Shown here: piece by piece, positions 34,220 to 47,297 of the stretch
How the letters are laid out: every line of letters starts with the position of its first letter
Position numbering within the stretch: position 1 is the first letter of the stretch
DNA from: Lutjanus erythropterus
Taxonomy: Eukaryota; Chordata; Actinopteri; Lutjaniformes; Lutjanidae
NCBI GenBank assembly: GCA_020091685.1
Contig: CM034592.1
Location: 38,098,705-38,162,704, forward strand
Length of the DNA: 64,000 bases
Direction: 5' to 3'
The notes under the pieces: model-generated
What the model was told of the DNA's origin: nothing
The model's database searches: none
The model's input: only the letters and a program-made list of their open reading frames with translations
Made by a program: the position numbers and the translations under genes

Positions 34220-34253
34220 TAACAATAATAATAATAATAATAATGATAATAAC
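34220..34253. repeat. (ATA)n microsatellite
   Basis: About ten AAT/ATA units with a G interruption, inside the hAT element. Confidence 0.85.
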
Positions 34254-34486
34254 AAGCAGCTTCAGATAGAAGAAATATCTGTTTCCATCACATTATTTGT
34301 GCTTTTCCAAATAGCATATTTAGTTTTGGGTGTATCGACTACACTGCTTTTTGTGAGAAATCAGAAGCCAAAAGGTTGAAAAACACTGCTATAGCCTTTA
34401 ACAATGTGTTAAAAGCTTGTTATATTACCCATTAGAAGTAAGTAGTAACTAAAACTGTCAAGTGGAGTAGAGAGTACAATATTTCC

Positions 34487-34686
34487 TTACAGTCTATTTA
34501 TTTGTTTTCTCTGGGCCCACAGAAGAACATATTATTCATTGCTACCTATTCAAACAACGATGGACATTGAAGGACTGCAGAAACTCACAGACTGCCTCCT
34601 AAAGACATTTATGACCTTGTGGAGTCTTTGAACATGCTTATGTGTTAAAAGGAAATAAACAGGAAGTCCCCCTCAACTCCTAAAAA
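34487..34686. mobile_element. 200-base insertion with 13-14 base flanking repeats
   Basis: GTACAATATTTCC (34474-34486) and GTCCAATATTTTCC (34687-34700) flank 200 bases that are absent from the hAT element as I remember it. Direct repeats of this size suggest target-primed retroposition. The insert has no poly(A) end and no recognised source. Confidence 0.4.
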
Positions 34687-34770
34687 GTCCAATATTTTCC
34701 CCTGAAACGTAGCAAAAGGAAGTATAAAGTCGCGTAAAATGGAAATACTCAAGTAAAGTAATAAATGTAA

Positions 34771-35604
34771 ATGCTACAGTATCAGAGAGTCTGAGCTCCT
34801 GTGATGATCTGAACTGCTGAACTACTGTGAACAATCTGTGTGATTTGTAATGTGAATACAGCAACTCAAAACTAGCCACGGCTGATCCCTGTAACCAAAC
34901 GCTATGATGGATATCTCCCCATAAAATATGCATGACAGTAAAACACTGCCCCATTTAAAAGCGATAACATTAAAAAAAGATAAAAACACATTTCCCTAGA
35001 ACCGTTGCTGCTGTTTTAAAGATACCATAGAAAAAATCGTTTGTTATGCCATGCCAAAGCATTTCATAAAACTGTATTCTTGCACACAAAACATGGACGA
35101 ACAAAAGTCACAAGTGTTATGTGCCTCAGCCTCAGTCAAATAAAAAGGTTTCACCTGTGAGAGCGAAGAGAGAAAACCAGCTCTTCTTTCAGACAGTGCA
35201 TGGAGATACATGGACATACAAGAAGGGTCAGCATGTCAGCGGGCTTTGTGGGCTCCGAGGACGAAGACAGTTTTCTGAAACGCGTTGGCACAATAAAGTT
35301 TACGGAAGGAATCAAGTAGCTGCCCTGTGCCTTTCTGTTCAACCTAGTATTTCCAAGGACTGAAGACCGCTCCAGTGGTCTGATAAAAAAGCCTACAGGA
35401 CCTATCTGAAGAAGATATTCAATACATCCAGACAATTTACCTTTAACATCAACATCTTTAGAAAGAGTTAGAAAAACACAAACTCTGTAAACTGCACAGA
35501 TAGTGACTCAAGTTTAAGTGTTGTGACGTGTTGATATGTAACAGCGCAACTCAAAGTTACTCTCGAGTACCTGAAGTTCTCACATCTTCATCAAATCTCT
35601 TTGG
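34771..35604. other. Spacer, no gene recognised
   Basis: Overlapping open frames at 35121-35435 on both strands have no known domain. Nothing else seen. Confidence 0.3.
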
Positions 35605-36045
35605 TAAAACTTTCTATAAAGGTCATTTCTATAATGCATCTTCGGCATATTCATAATGTTTATAATCATGCATGACAACTTATAACAAGGTTGGTAAAGT
35701 ATTTTAAGCTGTGGATAATGTATTATAAGCTCAGCATTCATAACTGTTTATACCTCTATGCAATAGTGGCAACAGTCCTGGGTTACACAGTACATTATAA
35801 CAACCATTACTTTAGCCAGTTATAAACACGTATAGAGAACAGCTCTAATGTATCATAGCAGATTATAAATTTTACGCTTCTGAAATGGAATAATGTCTTA
35901 TATATGTCAATAACATAGCATATTATTGATGTACATATATTCTATATCTTCTTCCAAACACTGTTGCTGCATTATGAATACTGAATTTCTAATACATTAT
36001 GTCTACCACTTATAATACTTTATAAATCTTGTTAAAAGTTGTCAT
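35605..36045. repeat. TTATAA-rich dispersed repeat
   Basis: Recurring TATAATGCAT, TTTATAATCATGCATGACAA, ACATTATAA and TTATAAAC motifs at 20-60 base spacing, with GTAAAACTTTCTATAAAGG at the left and AGTTGTCATGCA at the right. Resembles a frequent teleost non-autonomous repeat. Ends are not sharply defined. Confidence 0.4.
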
Positions 36046-39000
36046 GCAGCCATGTCGGATCCTGCGTCACCCTGTCGCCATTTATTTTGCCATAATTACC
36101 TGCTCAATGTACATTATCCCTCATATTACTTACTTAAAAAAAATCAATAATTAGACACAAAATATTAAAATTTAAAATTAGTCTTAAAGATAATTCTGAA
36201 TAAGTCTTTCAAAAAATGAATGTTTTGTTTATCTCTGTGTAAGATGCGTGATGTTTGGTTCCCGGGTGACGACGACAGCAACCTGGCAACGACTGCAGTG
36301 TAATGAAAGAGGGCTGGTGGTGTTATCAATAGCACCTTTAAACCTTTTAAAATTTTGTGCTTCATTATTGACAAAAGCGTAATAATGTACAGTGGGCAGG
36401 ACATTATCGGAAAATAAACCCTGCATAATATTTCACAATAATGACATCAAAAATTAAAAACATTATTACACATTAAACAACATTAATAACATCTCTTATA
36501 TAATGTATTTTTAATGCTCTGGTGTCAGATTTGGTATGGGAATGAAAGGAGGGAAAAAATAGTATCAGAACATCTCAAACAATGCGCACTCGTTTAACAG
36601 AATTAATTGTAATAAATCCATTTGTCTGTGGAGAATTTGTCACCATTTAATCTCCACAGATGACCTCCTCACAGTAACCTGCTGATGGGAAGCACATGCT
36701 GCCTCCCATAAGGGTGTTACTGTAGTACTACACAGGTCAGTAAGCTTGACACTGGGCCATTCACACACACACACAGAGAGCTGGCACATACCTCCGAGTT
36801 GTGAGCGAAAGGTCAGAGTTCAGAGACTCACGACAATTCGAGGACTTTCTAATCCCACCTGGTGACTCATTTTAATGTTATTCACAGCGGACGTGATCAG
36901 GGATTTCTGTTTGCCAAGCAGGTCAACATGGGTAGTGGCGGGTGGGTTTCAGAGAGCTTAACCAACAACTCCACACCAGTTCCAGTAAGCCAGTGGAGCT
37001 GGGTCACGATGAAAGAGTCTGTCCCCTCAAAAAAAAAAAAAAAAAGTCCAGAGTGACAGGCAAAGAAAGAGGAATCCTCTTAGTGGTAATATCCTGTCGT
37101 GCACCTCCATCTGTTGCTCTGTGACGATGGCCGACAGTCTACATGGAGAGAGGAGAGGAAAGAGATGAGGAGCAGCAGCACGTTCTGTATTCTGGTCTGA
37201 GTGAAGGAAGATTTGAGAGAAGATAAACTCAGCTTTCTTTACAGCATTCAAAAATCCTTACAATTTCATTTGAATTTAATTTATAAGGACAAATTTGGCT
37301 CCTCACACTGTCCAAAGCGTATATTTATACCGCTGTGCGATGTCATTCTCATGAGATGAGATGTGTTTAATAAAACATGAGATCATTTATTTATAAATAT
37401 TTCAATAACAAAATCTTTAATCGGATTATACCAACGCTCAACACAAGCTCATATGTGATAGGTCTGAGCATTAAATCAAAAAAGACAGAAAAAATAAGGG
37501 GCTTCGTAAAAATAATAAGTAAGGGATAATTTACAGTGAGCTTCACATCAGGGTCCTGCACCAACCTTATAGGGATTCATTTTGCAAGAATGACTCATTC
37601 ACTGTATATTATCCTGCTTATTACAGGGCTGCTTACTAAAAATAATAATTTGACACACAATATTAATTTTAAAGTGATTTTATTGGTTTAAAAAGGTTTT
37701 AATGTTCCTCAGGAGTCTATGATAAGAGCTGTATCCATAGCAACGGTCTGTAATCAGAAATAATGGACCTTAAAATGCCGTTGTTAGTTATCAACTAGAA
37801 CTGAGTATTTGATGAAGCTGAGTAATAAATAAAAATAAAATAAGCCAAATTAAGACAATTAAAAAATTCTATACCATGTAATGTATATCACACTGGTCTA
37901 ATGTTAACTCCATTCATGAAGTTTGATGAAAAACAGTTTGAAAACATCTTATTAAATTCAAAGTGACAGACATAACATAGCATATACACACACACATTTC
38001 ATCCTAAATCATATGTTGCATCATTGATATAGAAGCTAAATATTTTTAGGTGCACAGCTGAGAACTGGTCCATTTGGTCACTGACAATAGTTATATGGTA
38101 GTTTAAAAGTTATTTTCTTGGCTCAACACCACTAGCACTGGGGAAAAGAATGAATAGTTATTAATTTCTATGTGTTTAATTTTTCTGACCTTTTCTCAAA
38201 AGCCTGGAAAAGAGGACAAGATTGGTTATTTAATTAGTATTTATTCAGATTTTTCAGTATTATAAATGTTTTGCCAGTGATTTATGGATTTTGTTGTAGA
38301 TAATGAAAGTGAAAATTCCACACTTCAGACTCCAAACTATTTTAGTGGTGGTTTAATGCAATTAAATTAAATATTAACGCGTCAAAAGTTTTTGTTTCTG
38401 TACATGATAGATTTTTTCTTATTGTGTGACTATTTGCTACTTTTAAAACATTGTGAATTTGTAATGATCCATAAATAAGCAAATTAATTAACTTCCATTA
38501 TCTTTTTTTTAAATAGAATACTAGTAGTTTTTGGATAGAAACGTAAAATACGGTTTCTCATGTTTGTTGTTGTGTTTCATTAGACACAACTTGTATACAG
38601 TGTGGACTGGAAAAATGATGCCGTGATGCATGTTGTACACCCTTTACATTTCACCATCCAGTTGTTTCAGCCATAACAAACCGCGCAGTCTTACGAAATT
38701 GTTACAGGGGATCATAATGTCAAGAACTGGCTTTAAAATATCTGATTATTGACTTTTCTGCATCAAGACATAATCTTTCATGAAAGAATCGTGATGCATC
38801 CACTTATGATATACATTGCACAGGAACAACAGCAGGATTTATAATGCTGCTTTACATTCATGAAGCTTTAACTCTAATTTTTACAATGAGCCTTTTCATT
38901 CGAAGAAACTCTCCAAATATCCCCTTACCGCTGAGTCGCAGTCGTATTTTTCATGTGTCCAATTAAATAGATCACATTTTGTCCCTGAAAGAGAACAGTT

Positions 39001-39969
39001 TATCTGGCAGTCTGAGTCAGCATGAGTCTAAAACTTCTTCTAGAGTTAAAAAAACGGCTGAGGATCACTTCAAATAAACTCGATTCTTATGTACAACCAG
39101 CTATTTTTTGAACTGTCCCAAAAGAAATGCAAGTTCCTAGCAGTGAAGATAAGTGAACCCATACTGTACATGAATTTTAACATTTCATAACCGAGTCTGC
39201 TCCTATTATAACAAGAAAAGTCTCCACATCACAGGAGAACACGTGTAGACAACTGCTCACTGTGCGCTTTGGGAAAATTTATCTGTGGTTCTGAGAAGCA
39301 AACCACAGCGACAACAGCACGCAGCATCAACACACAGCAGAGGCTGATTTATGTCAGCGTTTCATATCAATTAGTAGAGAGCTTAGAGAGGATGTTAGCA
39401 TCCAGAACCAAAGCCATGATTGATGACTGCCATTTTATCAAGGCATTCATTTCTTCATGACTGTCAGCTGAATCACTTTTTACTGGGCCTGTGTTTTATG
39501 GCAATAGTGCTTAGATTTATTATGATGATAAAAAGTGTTGTCTGCCCTCCGACAGGCACGCACCATTCAAACACATTTCTTTTTAACTATCATGAACACC
39601 GGTGGCCCACCATAAAGCCAGGAAGACACTGATCCGAGTCTTCACCTCACCTCATTTGTTAGAGAAACACAAGTTAGTGCTTGAAAATTGATTTAAATTC
39701 TGAAGAAGTGAAACTAAAAGACTTTCAGGTCCCAGCAGTATACGAGTGAAAGTTCTACAGTGTCTGCAAAGTTCACTTAACAAGAAAGTAAATTAAATCC
39801 TGCCAGGGCTTTTGGTCTATTTAATTAAAGCTGGAGCAACTTAGTGGGATTGAATTAAATTTTTGGCAGGGGTAAACCAATACGCTGGGAAGGTTATGGT
39901 GGGTGGTTGGAGTGCAGCGGGGTGCAGTAGACTATTCATGAAAGATAAGCAGTGAGCCCATCTTTGTTT
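36046..39969. other. Long AT-rich spacer
   Basis: No gene recognised. Features: 10-base inverted repeat TCTGTGGAGA/TCTCCACAGA at 36627-36662 within a complex stretch 36590-36740; poly(A) 37029-37045; complex stretch 39780-39900 with TTTAATTAAAGCTGG. Open frames are short and unsupported. Confidence 0.35.
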
Positions 39970-41150
39970 TCAGCTTCATTGAATAAATATTGTCTCTTTA
40001 AAACAGCTGAGAATGTCTTTGTGTCCTCACTGGCAGCACCATTTCATTTAGCAACACTGTAAAAATAAACTATTTGTTTTAACTTTAAAAAGTTAGAGTC
40101 AGGGCTGCCTCAAAATTTTAAGTTGACCGATTTTTGAAAAGACAGGTTGTGGTAATTTTGTAATGATTCAAAACAAATACATTCAAGCTTATGTTTAATA
40201 AGCTTAAGATATGGAATTGAACCAACAACTCTTCACTTACATTGGCATATATTAATAACATCTAACATTTATTATAATTTATAATGAGACTGTCTTTGTG
40301 GCAGTGTCATTTAAGCAACATGCACTGTAGCAACACTGTAAAAAAATTTAACTTGAAAAAGTTAGTGTCCAAGCTACCTTAAAAACAAAGTAAGTCAAGG
40401 TTTTGAGAGATTTTGTACTGATTCAAAACAAACTTTTCTAGTCAAATAAACACAATAGTAATTCAGTTGTACATTAAAAATATTTAATAAGCTTAAGATA
40501 TTAAGTTAAAAAAAAACAACTCTTCAGTCACACTGACTGACATATATAAAACTTAACATAATTTATTAGCGTTCATGCTTCATTGAATAATCAGTGTTTG
40601 CAAAACAGTTTGTCTTTGTGTCCTCTGTGACAATGTCATTTAATTTAGCAACAAATAAGCTATTTGTTTTAACTTAAAAAAGTTAGTGTCAGGGCTGCCT
40701 TAAAATTTTAAGTTGACTGAATTTGAGAAGACAAGTTAAGGTAATTTTGTAATGATTTAAAACAAATTATTTTTTCAAGTCAGATAAAATTCATATTAAA
40801 TCACTTTCATTTAATAAATATATGTTCAATGAGATTAAGATATTAAGTTGAACCACCAACTCTTAAGTTGCACTGACAAACATTTATAACATTTGACATT
40901 TATTATAATTTATTTCTTTAATGTCTGGGCTGCCTTAACATTTTAAGTTGACTGAATTTGAAAAGACAAGTTGAGGTAATTTTCCAGTGATTAAAAACAA
41001 ATTTTTCTAGTCAAATGAAATGGATATTAATTCAGTTGTACATGAGACAACATGTTCAATAAGCTGAAGATATTAAGTTGAATCAATGATTCTTCAGTCA
41101 CACTGGCAATCATTTAAAACAGTTGACATTTATTACAATTCATTAACTTT
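39970..41150 (+). repeat. Tandem array of about four 235-320 base units
   Basis: Each unit has, in order, GTCTTTGTGTCCTC.., TTTAGCAACACTGTAAAAA, TTTTAACTTnAAAAAGTTAG, (G)GGGCTGCCT with AAATTTTAAGTTGAC, GGTAATTTTGTAATGATT, AAAACAAA, AATAAGCTTAAGATAT, CAACTCTTCA(G/C)T and ACATTTATTATAATTTAT. The GGCTGCCT landmark lies at about 40103, 40373, 40693 and 40928. Units diverge by small indels, and the last lacks its front. The motif set matches a teleost dispersed repeat from memory. Confidence 0.7.
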
Positions 41151-44100
41151 TAATTAACTGATTCAATGCAGGCATCACACAGTGTTTTCATTACTGTGAA
41201 AACAAGCGACCTTATCTTAAAATGTATCGAGTCACACAGCAAGTTTTCATCATGTGTTTTCTTGAAACTATAAAAAAGAAGGGTCTCAAGAGAGTTTTAA
41301 CTCTTAAACAATGCATGCTGGGAAGTCTGCTAACATGATAATCATGTTTCTTTATACACCTGATTTAATGAGTTGACTGAGCTCTGTATGGTACATTCAT
41401 TCAACTCATTATTTCAAGTAAAGAGACTTCAAGTTAGAAGAACTCATGTTTATGAGTTCTGAAGTGTTCTGAGAAGAAATGTCAAGTTTATTTAACTTGA
41501 ACAAATAAAGCTGAGGAGAAAAGATTAACTGATTCCACTAAATTCCAGTGTGTTTTCTTAAACTAGGAAAAGGAGAAGTAGACAACCAACTTTGCCTTGT
41601 CTGCTGGGACAAATAAAAAAAATAAAACACATTAAAAACACAAATTATCCCAGTTTTTGTTCCCCTGCTCGTCAGAGTTTAATCCAGAGGAGTCTACGCT
41701 GCCTGTTTGTGAGAACGTGGTCTCAGCTAAGGTTAATCCACATGCAAAAGGTCTCTTTAGATTAGAGGAGTCCATGGCTCTTTCTCAGCACAGGGTCAGG
41801 GATCACACACCAACTTTTATGGAGAGCAGGCCGTTTTATTTCCTCGCTCTTTATCCAGCTGCTGATGCCGACTGGGTGCAATACTTCACCGTAAGCCCTC
41901 TGAGGCTCAAGGTGAAATCGATTCCAGCCCAGAGTGGCCATTCTGAATGGGCTTAAGTTCAAACTAAATATTCCAAAGGATAAGAATAGCTTATGAAGTG
42001 CAGGAACTCATTCTCACCCTCGTCTACTTCATTTTCATTCAATAGCACGTATTTAACTTAAGATAAGAGGGTTCAGTGATTGGTGGTGGTCACATGTTTT
42101 GTTTTAATTTTAAGCTGAAATCCATTTAGGGAAATAATTGTCAGAAGTCAAGATTAATCAGTCACATTCATTTAGATTGTATAAAATGTTTCAACACCAA
42201 TAAACATTAGTGTATTTTTTGTATTCTTTTTGTAAATTTGTAAGTTAATAACATTAGCTGTCTGAATAAGCAATTAACTCCTTAACACTTGACTCAGAAT
42301 GAGAATTTATTTTATTCCAGAGGTTATTAAGTTGAATTATGGTCATATGAAAATATTTATAAAATACATAAATTGAATATAAAATAAAATAAATAATTCC
42401 CTGTCCTTGCTTCAGAGGCATTCAACTATTTTAGCTAATTTCTAAATCTAATTTTTGCGGATAAATAATAGTTTTTCAATTCATCACTCAATACATCATT
42501 TATTAAAAAAAAGCAGAACTTTTGAGTTGAGTGTTAATTAATACAGATGACCTTGAGCTACTCTGAATACTCTGAATGATCCCTGTAGAAAATTTCCAGC
42601 GTGTTCAATAATGAGACAACTATAAATGTTCAGCTTTTAAACTCTGGGTGGCAGTGTTGATGCAACGACACTTCACACGGCTTTGGAGAGAAAATCCACC
42701 ACTGCTCCTCTTCTCTCACTGACCAAAACATTTAAATACTTTATTTCTTTTCTGTTCGGCGGATAGGAAGGTATACCATTCATTTTGATATATTATTCTA
42801 ATGTTTTACAAAATATGTTGGGATACATTTAGATCCCTCTTTTAAACTAATTTACTAAAGATTTTCTTGGACTATATTATACAATAAGCATCAAACTGTA
42901 AATCCCTGTATGTTGTGTCATGGTCTGCACAGCTTCATATCCATATACATATTAATATTAATGTACTGAAATATAAATATATAGTAAACATTCAATTATA
43001 TGGATTTAGTAGGCTTTCAGATTAATTCTCAGATTCATTGAGATTAATTTAAATGTTGCCAAAATAATGAGAATATTTCTTCTTCTGTAAGTTTGAGACA
43101 TTTATAAAACAAAAAGAAACTAGAGACAATGCTAATTATTTATTCTATTCTATTATTTAGAACTTAAAGGCAATAATAATATTATTATAGTCATGCAATG
43201 GCTGCTGTGAATACAACTGGCCATTCTGAATTACTGAACAACAACATGAAATTATGCTTATTAAAATTACTATCATTATTAATACCATCTAAAATGTTAC
43301 TATATTATTTTTTAGCAAAAATTATAATCGGTTAATGCATCAGATTATATCAAAATAAAACTGACCTATTTTGTGATAAATTAATGGTAAATTTAAAATA
43401 TGAATAACAGCATATAGTATAATACACAGATAAATTAATTATCGTAATATTAATGAATTAATATTGCACATGCAGTGGTACATTTACAAACACTACAGAA
43501 AACATGTTTTAATAATTACAAAACTATCATTTTATATGACATTTAATATCAATACATCATGTCATGAAATCATTATTTTGTTTATTTTTTATTTCTTAAA
43601 AGCACACACACAAAAGCATTACATTGAAAATTATGATACAGTTTTTAAAGATGCAAACATAGTAATAATTTCAAACAAACATGCAGCTCTGTGTCACTAT
43701 GCTGCAGCTTTACTTCCCAGCATGCAGTTGGTCAAAGTAATGCCCTCACATCATGTATTCAATGGGAATCTGCATGCTGCAATTTTCCAAGCTTGTCTGA
43801 GCTAAAATCAATTTATCCTCGGTGCACCTTATGTGCATTATTAGGAGGTAATTTAACAGGTAATTTGTTGCATGTATTATGAGGTATATGTTTTGTGTTT
43901 ACTTCAGACTGCTGTGGTTGATTTTACTGTAAAACAGTGCTGTTTTGATTCTGCTGTGTTGTAGGTACAGTACTGTACTGTATGTTTTGCTTTTGTGGGA
44001 TTAAAGAGTCACAGAGGAACATGAGAGGATTTATGCCACATTCAGACATCTCTGCTTTGCATTACACATTATTTTATTACTGTGCAGCCATTCTAACATA

Positions 44101-46649
44101 GCGTGGCAGAAAAGATCTCTGTGGGCAATATTAGAGGAGTATTAATATCATTTCTTCAACATCTTTCACTTCTCCTCTGGCTCCAGTCAATATTGAGCTG
44201 GTATGGAACTCATTATAGTGAAGGGAAAGCTGCTTTCTCAGTGCCTCGCCGTTTTGTTCCATCTGTGTTGTAGTCACCTGAACATGATCTGAAGTCAGCC
44301 AGTCAAGTGACCTGGAATCAATACAGTCAAACTCAGTGGAGGCAAATAAATCAGTCTGGCTCATTTAACCCATGAGAGTCCTGCTGCTTATGGAGCTACG
44401 TCGGCGCGGCACGTAATAAGAAAGGCATGTTTGATGACAAATAATTTATTCTAAATGCTTGTTTCTCATCCAGCTTTAGTGACCCCATATTTAATATCCA
44501 TCAGGCATCTCTCGCGGTGCATGATGTTTGCCTGTTTCTCACTGTAAATCCTGATGAACACATCTGAAATCCAGCTTTTTCCTCTGCCCCCTGATGTCCG
44601 TCACTCTCTTTGTGAAAAAAGCAATTTGACAGTTTTGTGTACATTTATTTTTTTTTTATCATGCTTTCTCTCTGGGTATCTATGTATCTTAAACAAAGCA
44701 GTATTTTATTTTTTTTTTGCGGGGCGTATCTCTAATTTCTGCAGCTGCTTCAGTGTATCTCTATGGCATCTGCCCCTATGCCTGTCATATAAAAACCAGT
44801 CTGTCTTTTATTCTTTACCAACCATAACTCTGTATGTAAAGACACTGGAATTTTATTGCCAGCTTCTGGAGCAGGAAATCGGTTTCACACTACTCTAAGG
44901 AAATTTCAAAAATACAGCTATGGTTTGCGAGATGCACCATAAATTCAGAAGTCGTTTTTTTGTGCCAATGATTACTGACAACTACTTGGAAAAGAGTAAT
45001 CCTATTAAAACAGCAGAAAACTCATAAAAGTTGGATGCGTTTTGATTATTAATATACATATTTATTTAATGTATAGCATTTTATTGATTGCTGGGAAATT
45101 ATTGCCATTAATGTTGCTGCCAGACTCCATTGTGCCAAATTAAATAGCGCAAACACAGCTCAATTTTCATAAATTTCCAAGATTAATTGTGACAAAGTAC
45201 TTTGCGCCAACATCACATCAGCTGATTATGATTTTATGATGATTCATGCAGAGGAAGAAAAGTTTTGCATTTCTGGAGGAAGTTACATTTCACTCTGTGG
45301 CTACGGTTATTTGGCTCTGTTATTGGAAAATAACTGCTGCTCGGGTCTACATAATTGACGACTAGGTCTGTTCAATCACGTGATGCCTTCCTCGTGACGC
45401 ATGAATGATGGTTAGCTGGTCTGAAGAAGTTGAATAAATCAAATAACTAACTATATTTCTAAAGCACCTCCTGCTTGACTCATCAAATTAATATGAAATT
45501 CATCATGTAGCAGTCTTACATATGCAAATGTCAGCATTGTTTACTGCACACAGAGGAATCAATGCAGCCAATACTTATTAAATACCCATTCAGAGTTAGA
45601 TTTCTATTGATTTTTCAAGTTATGAATAGACATTCCCCTCAGATATAAATCTTCAGTGGACTGCTTAAGGAACTGCATTTCATTAAGTAGATCTAACAAT
45701 TCTTTTGAATCACTCAGTGACTGTTTTGAAGTGACTCAGCTCTTATGCAGACTGTTCTTAGATTCAGAATAAATTGTAAATCCTTCTCATGTTTTTCAAA
45801 CTTTTCAAACCAAACTGCACTATTTTATCAGATTTCTTTGAACAAGTATTGGTGAAATTTCTCTTAAACTGTACATGGCCCATTTTAAGTAAAAAAATAA
45901 ATAAAAATACATTTTACAGCAGTGCCATAACCATGACTATTTCCCACAGTTTGTCACATTATTTTCTGAGACACTTTGTTCAAGCTCTAAAACATGATTC
46001 ATTATGAAATTTTGGGGGGGGGAAAGGTGGAAAATGTAGTCATTTACGTTTAACAGTTATAAAAAAGAAACAAATATTGAATTTTAATTTAATATACATA
46101 ATAATTTTAAAAATTGTGCTTTAGCTTCTGTTTAAATACACAACTGACAGAAAAAGAAAAGTTTTTACTCAGATTTACATTCACATAGCCTGCATGTCAA
46201 TTCTGAAGTAGTTTCAATCCTAATATAACAAACCTATATGCAATTACACGTACAGTGTAGTCTATGGCTAATTAGTGATGGCATTAATGTTTGTTGCATG
46301 CTAAAGAACTAAATTAATTAAGTGTTAATTTATATCATCTATGCTATAAGCTAAACATGTAGACCATATCCATAAAATATAAAGTAAAGCATCAATTAGT
46401 CAAGAATATAAAACTCTAAGCATCCAAGTGGTTAACAAATAAACTACATACAGAAAACTACCAATAATAGTATTTTATTAGGGTCTGTAATCGAAATAAA
46501 AATAGCAATGTTTGCACAGTGTCATTTTTTAAAGCTATGCAGAAATTTTCCAGGGCAAATTTCACACCAAACGGCCTGGTGGAAGGCTTAGTAGAAAACT
46601 ATAAAGTGGAAACAAATCAAACTGTAAATACTGGAGGTAAAAATGGAAA
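41151..46649. other. Long AT-rich spacer with candidate conserved stretches
   Basis: No gene recognised. 41650-41960 is complex sequence open on both strands without known protein. 44990-45290 is rich in TAAT-type homeodomain cores (e.g. TTGATTATTAATATAC, GATTAATTGTGACAAAG) and low in repeats. A run of nine G lies at 46014-46022. Confidence 0.35.
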
Positions 46650-47297
46650 AGAAAACGGTCAACTTACTTTAATTGTTCTCTCGTGCTCGTCACCTGTTAC
46701 AGCGCCAGAAGTCCCCTTAACAGCCCGTATGAGCCTCATAGTGAACCCCGCAGACACGTTCATGCTTTGTCTTGATAAAAGAATAACCTGTATTTCCATT
46801 TCGCAGCGCAGTGGCAGTGAGAATAAGTTGCTCCATCTTTTATAAATGCCCCACATGGTCCCAAAACACTTAATTATCGCTAGGTAAGGCAGTGTGGACT
46901 GTCCTCCTCTCGATGATTGACAGCGGGGTGAATTGAAGTGGCTTTGAAGGGGATGACGGGTCCTCCCTTTGACGAGCGGCTGCATCGATAATTCAAATAT
47001 TATGAACATTCTCTCATTAATTATGGACATAAAGTTAAACTTTTTGTTTGATGGCACACTGACGGGATTAATGTTTTCCTAAAATGTGTGGCTGTGTTAC
47101 TGTGTTGCTCGGTGCCCCCCTCTGTCTGTCGTTTGTTTGGTTTCGCCCAAACTTGGTTCAGATTTGAGTTGGTTTTCACTGCTATCTGGGATCGCTCTAT
47201 TGGAGGTGAAGGACCGCCTGTCCCCTCTCTGCCTTCGCTGTCAATGGCTTTCGGGACGTATTTTATTTGAATGTCTGGACATTATAAGTGACCAATA
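46650..47297 (+). promoter_or_regulatory. Probable promoter and 5' UTR of the gene starting at 47298
   Basis: Immediately upstream of the signal-peptide exon the sequence becomes richer in CpG and G+C than the flanking DNA (for example around 46690-46760, 46910-46990, 47200-47240), and CpG stays frequent in the start of the intron to about 47780. A TATAAA lies at 46840-46845, but its distance from the ATG would imply a long 5' UTR, so it may be irrelevant. Homeodomain-type ATTAATTA lies near 47015-47022. No transcription start can be fixed from sequence alone. Regulatory role is inferred from position and base composition. Confidence 0.4.

Larger units (their letters stand above)
33193..34770 (+). 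mobile_element. hAT-type short element interrupted by two insertions
   Basis: Left end AGCGGTGGAAGAAGTGTTCA with TTGCTTAAGTGAAAGTA; it resumes at 33828 with TACTAATACAGC, TTTACAAGTAAAAGTCCTAC, CTCTGACTGATATATTATAG, ACACTGCTTTTTGTGAGAAA, TTTAACAATGTGTT, and TAACTAAAACTGTCAAGTGG up to 34486; it resumes again at 34687 through AAATGGAAATACTCAAGTAA. The order of these blocks agrees with a common percomorph hAT-derived repeat I remember. The right terminus is missing after about 34770. Confidence 0.65.

Noticed and set aside
46659-47057. 132-codon minus-strand frame over the promoter block
   Set aside because: Antisense to the inferred promoter, with no recognisable protein; likely a by-product of higher G+C content.
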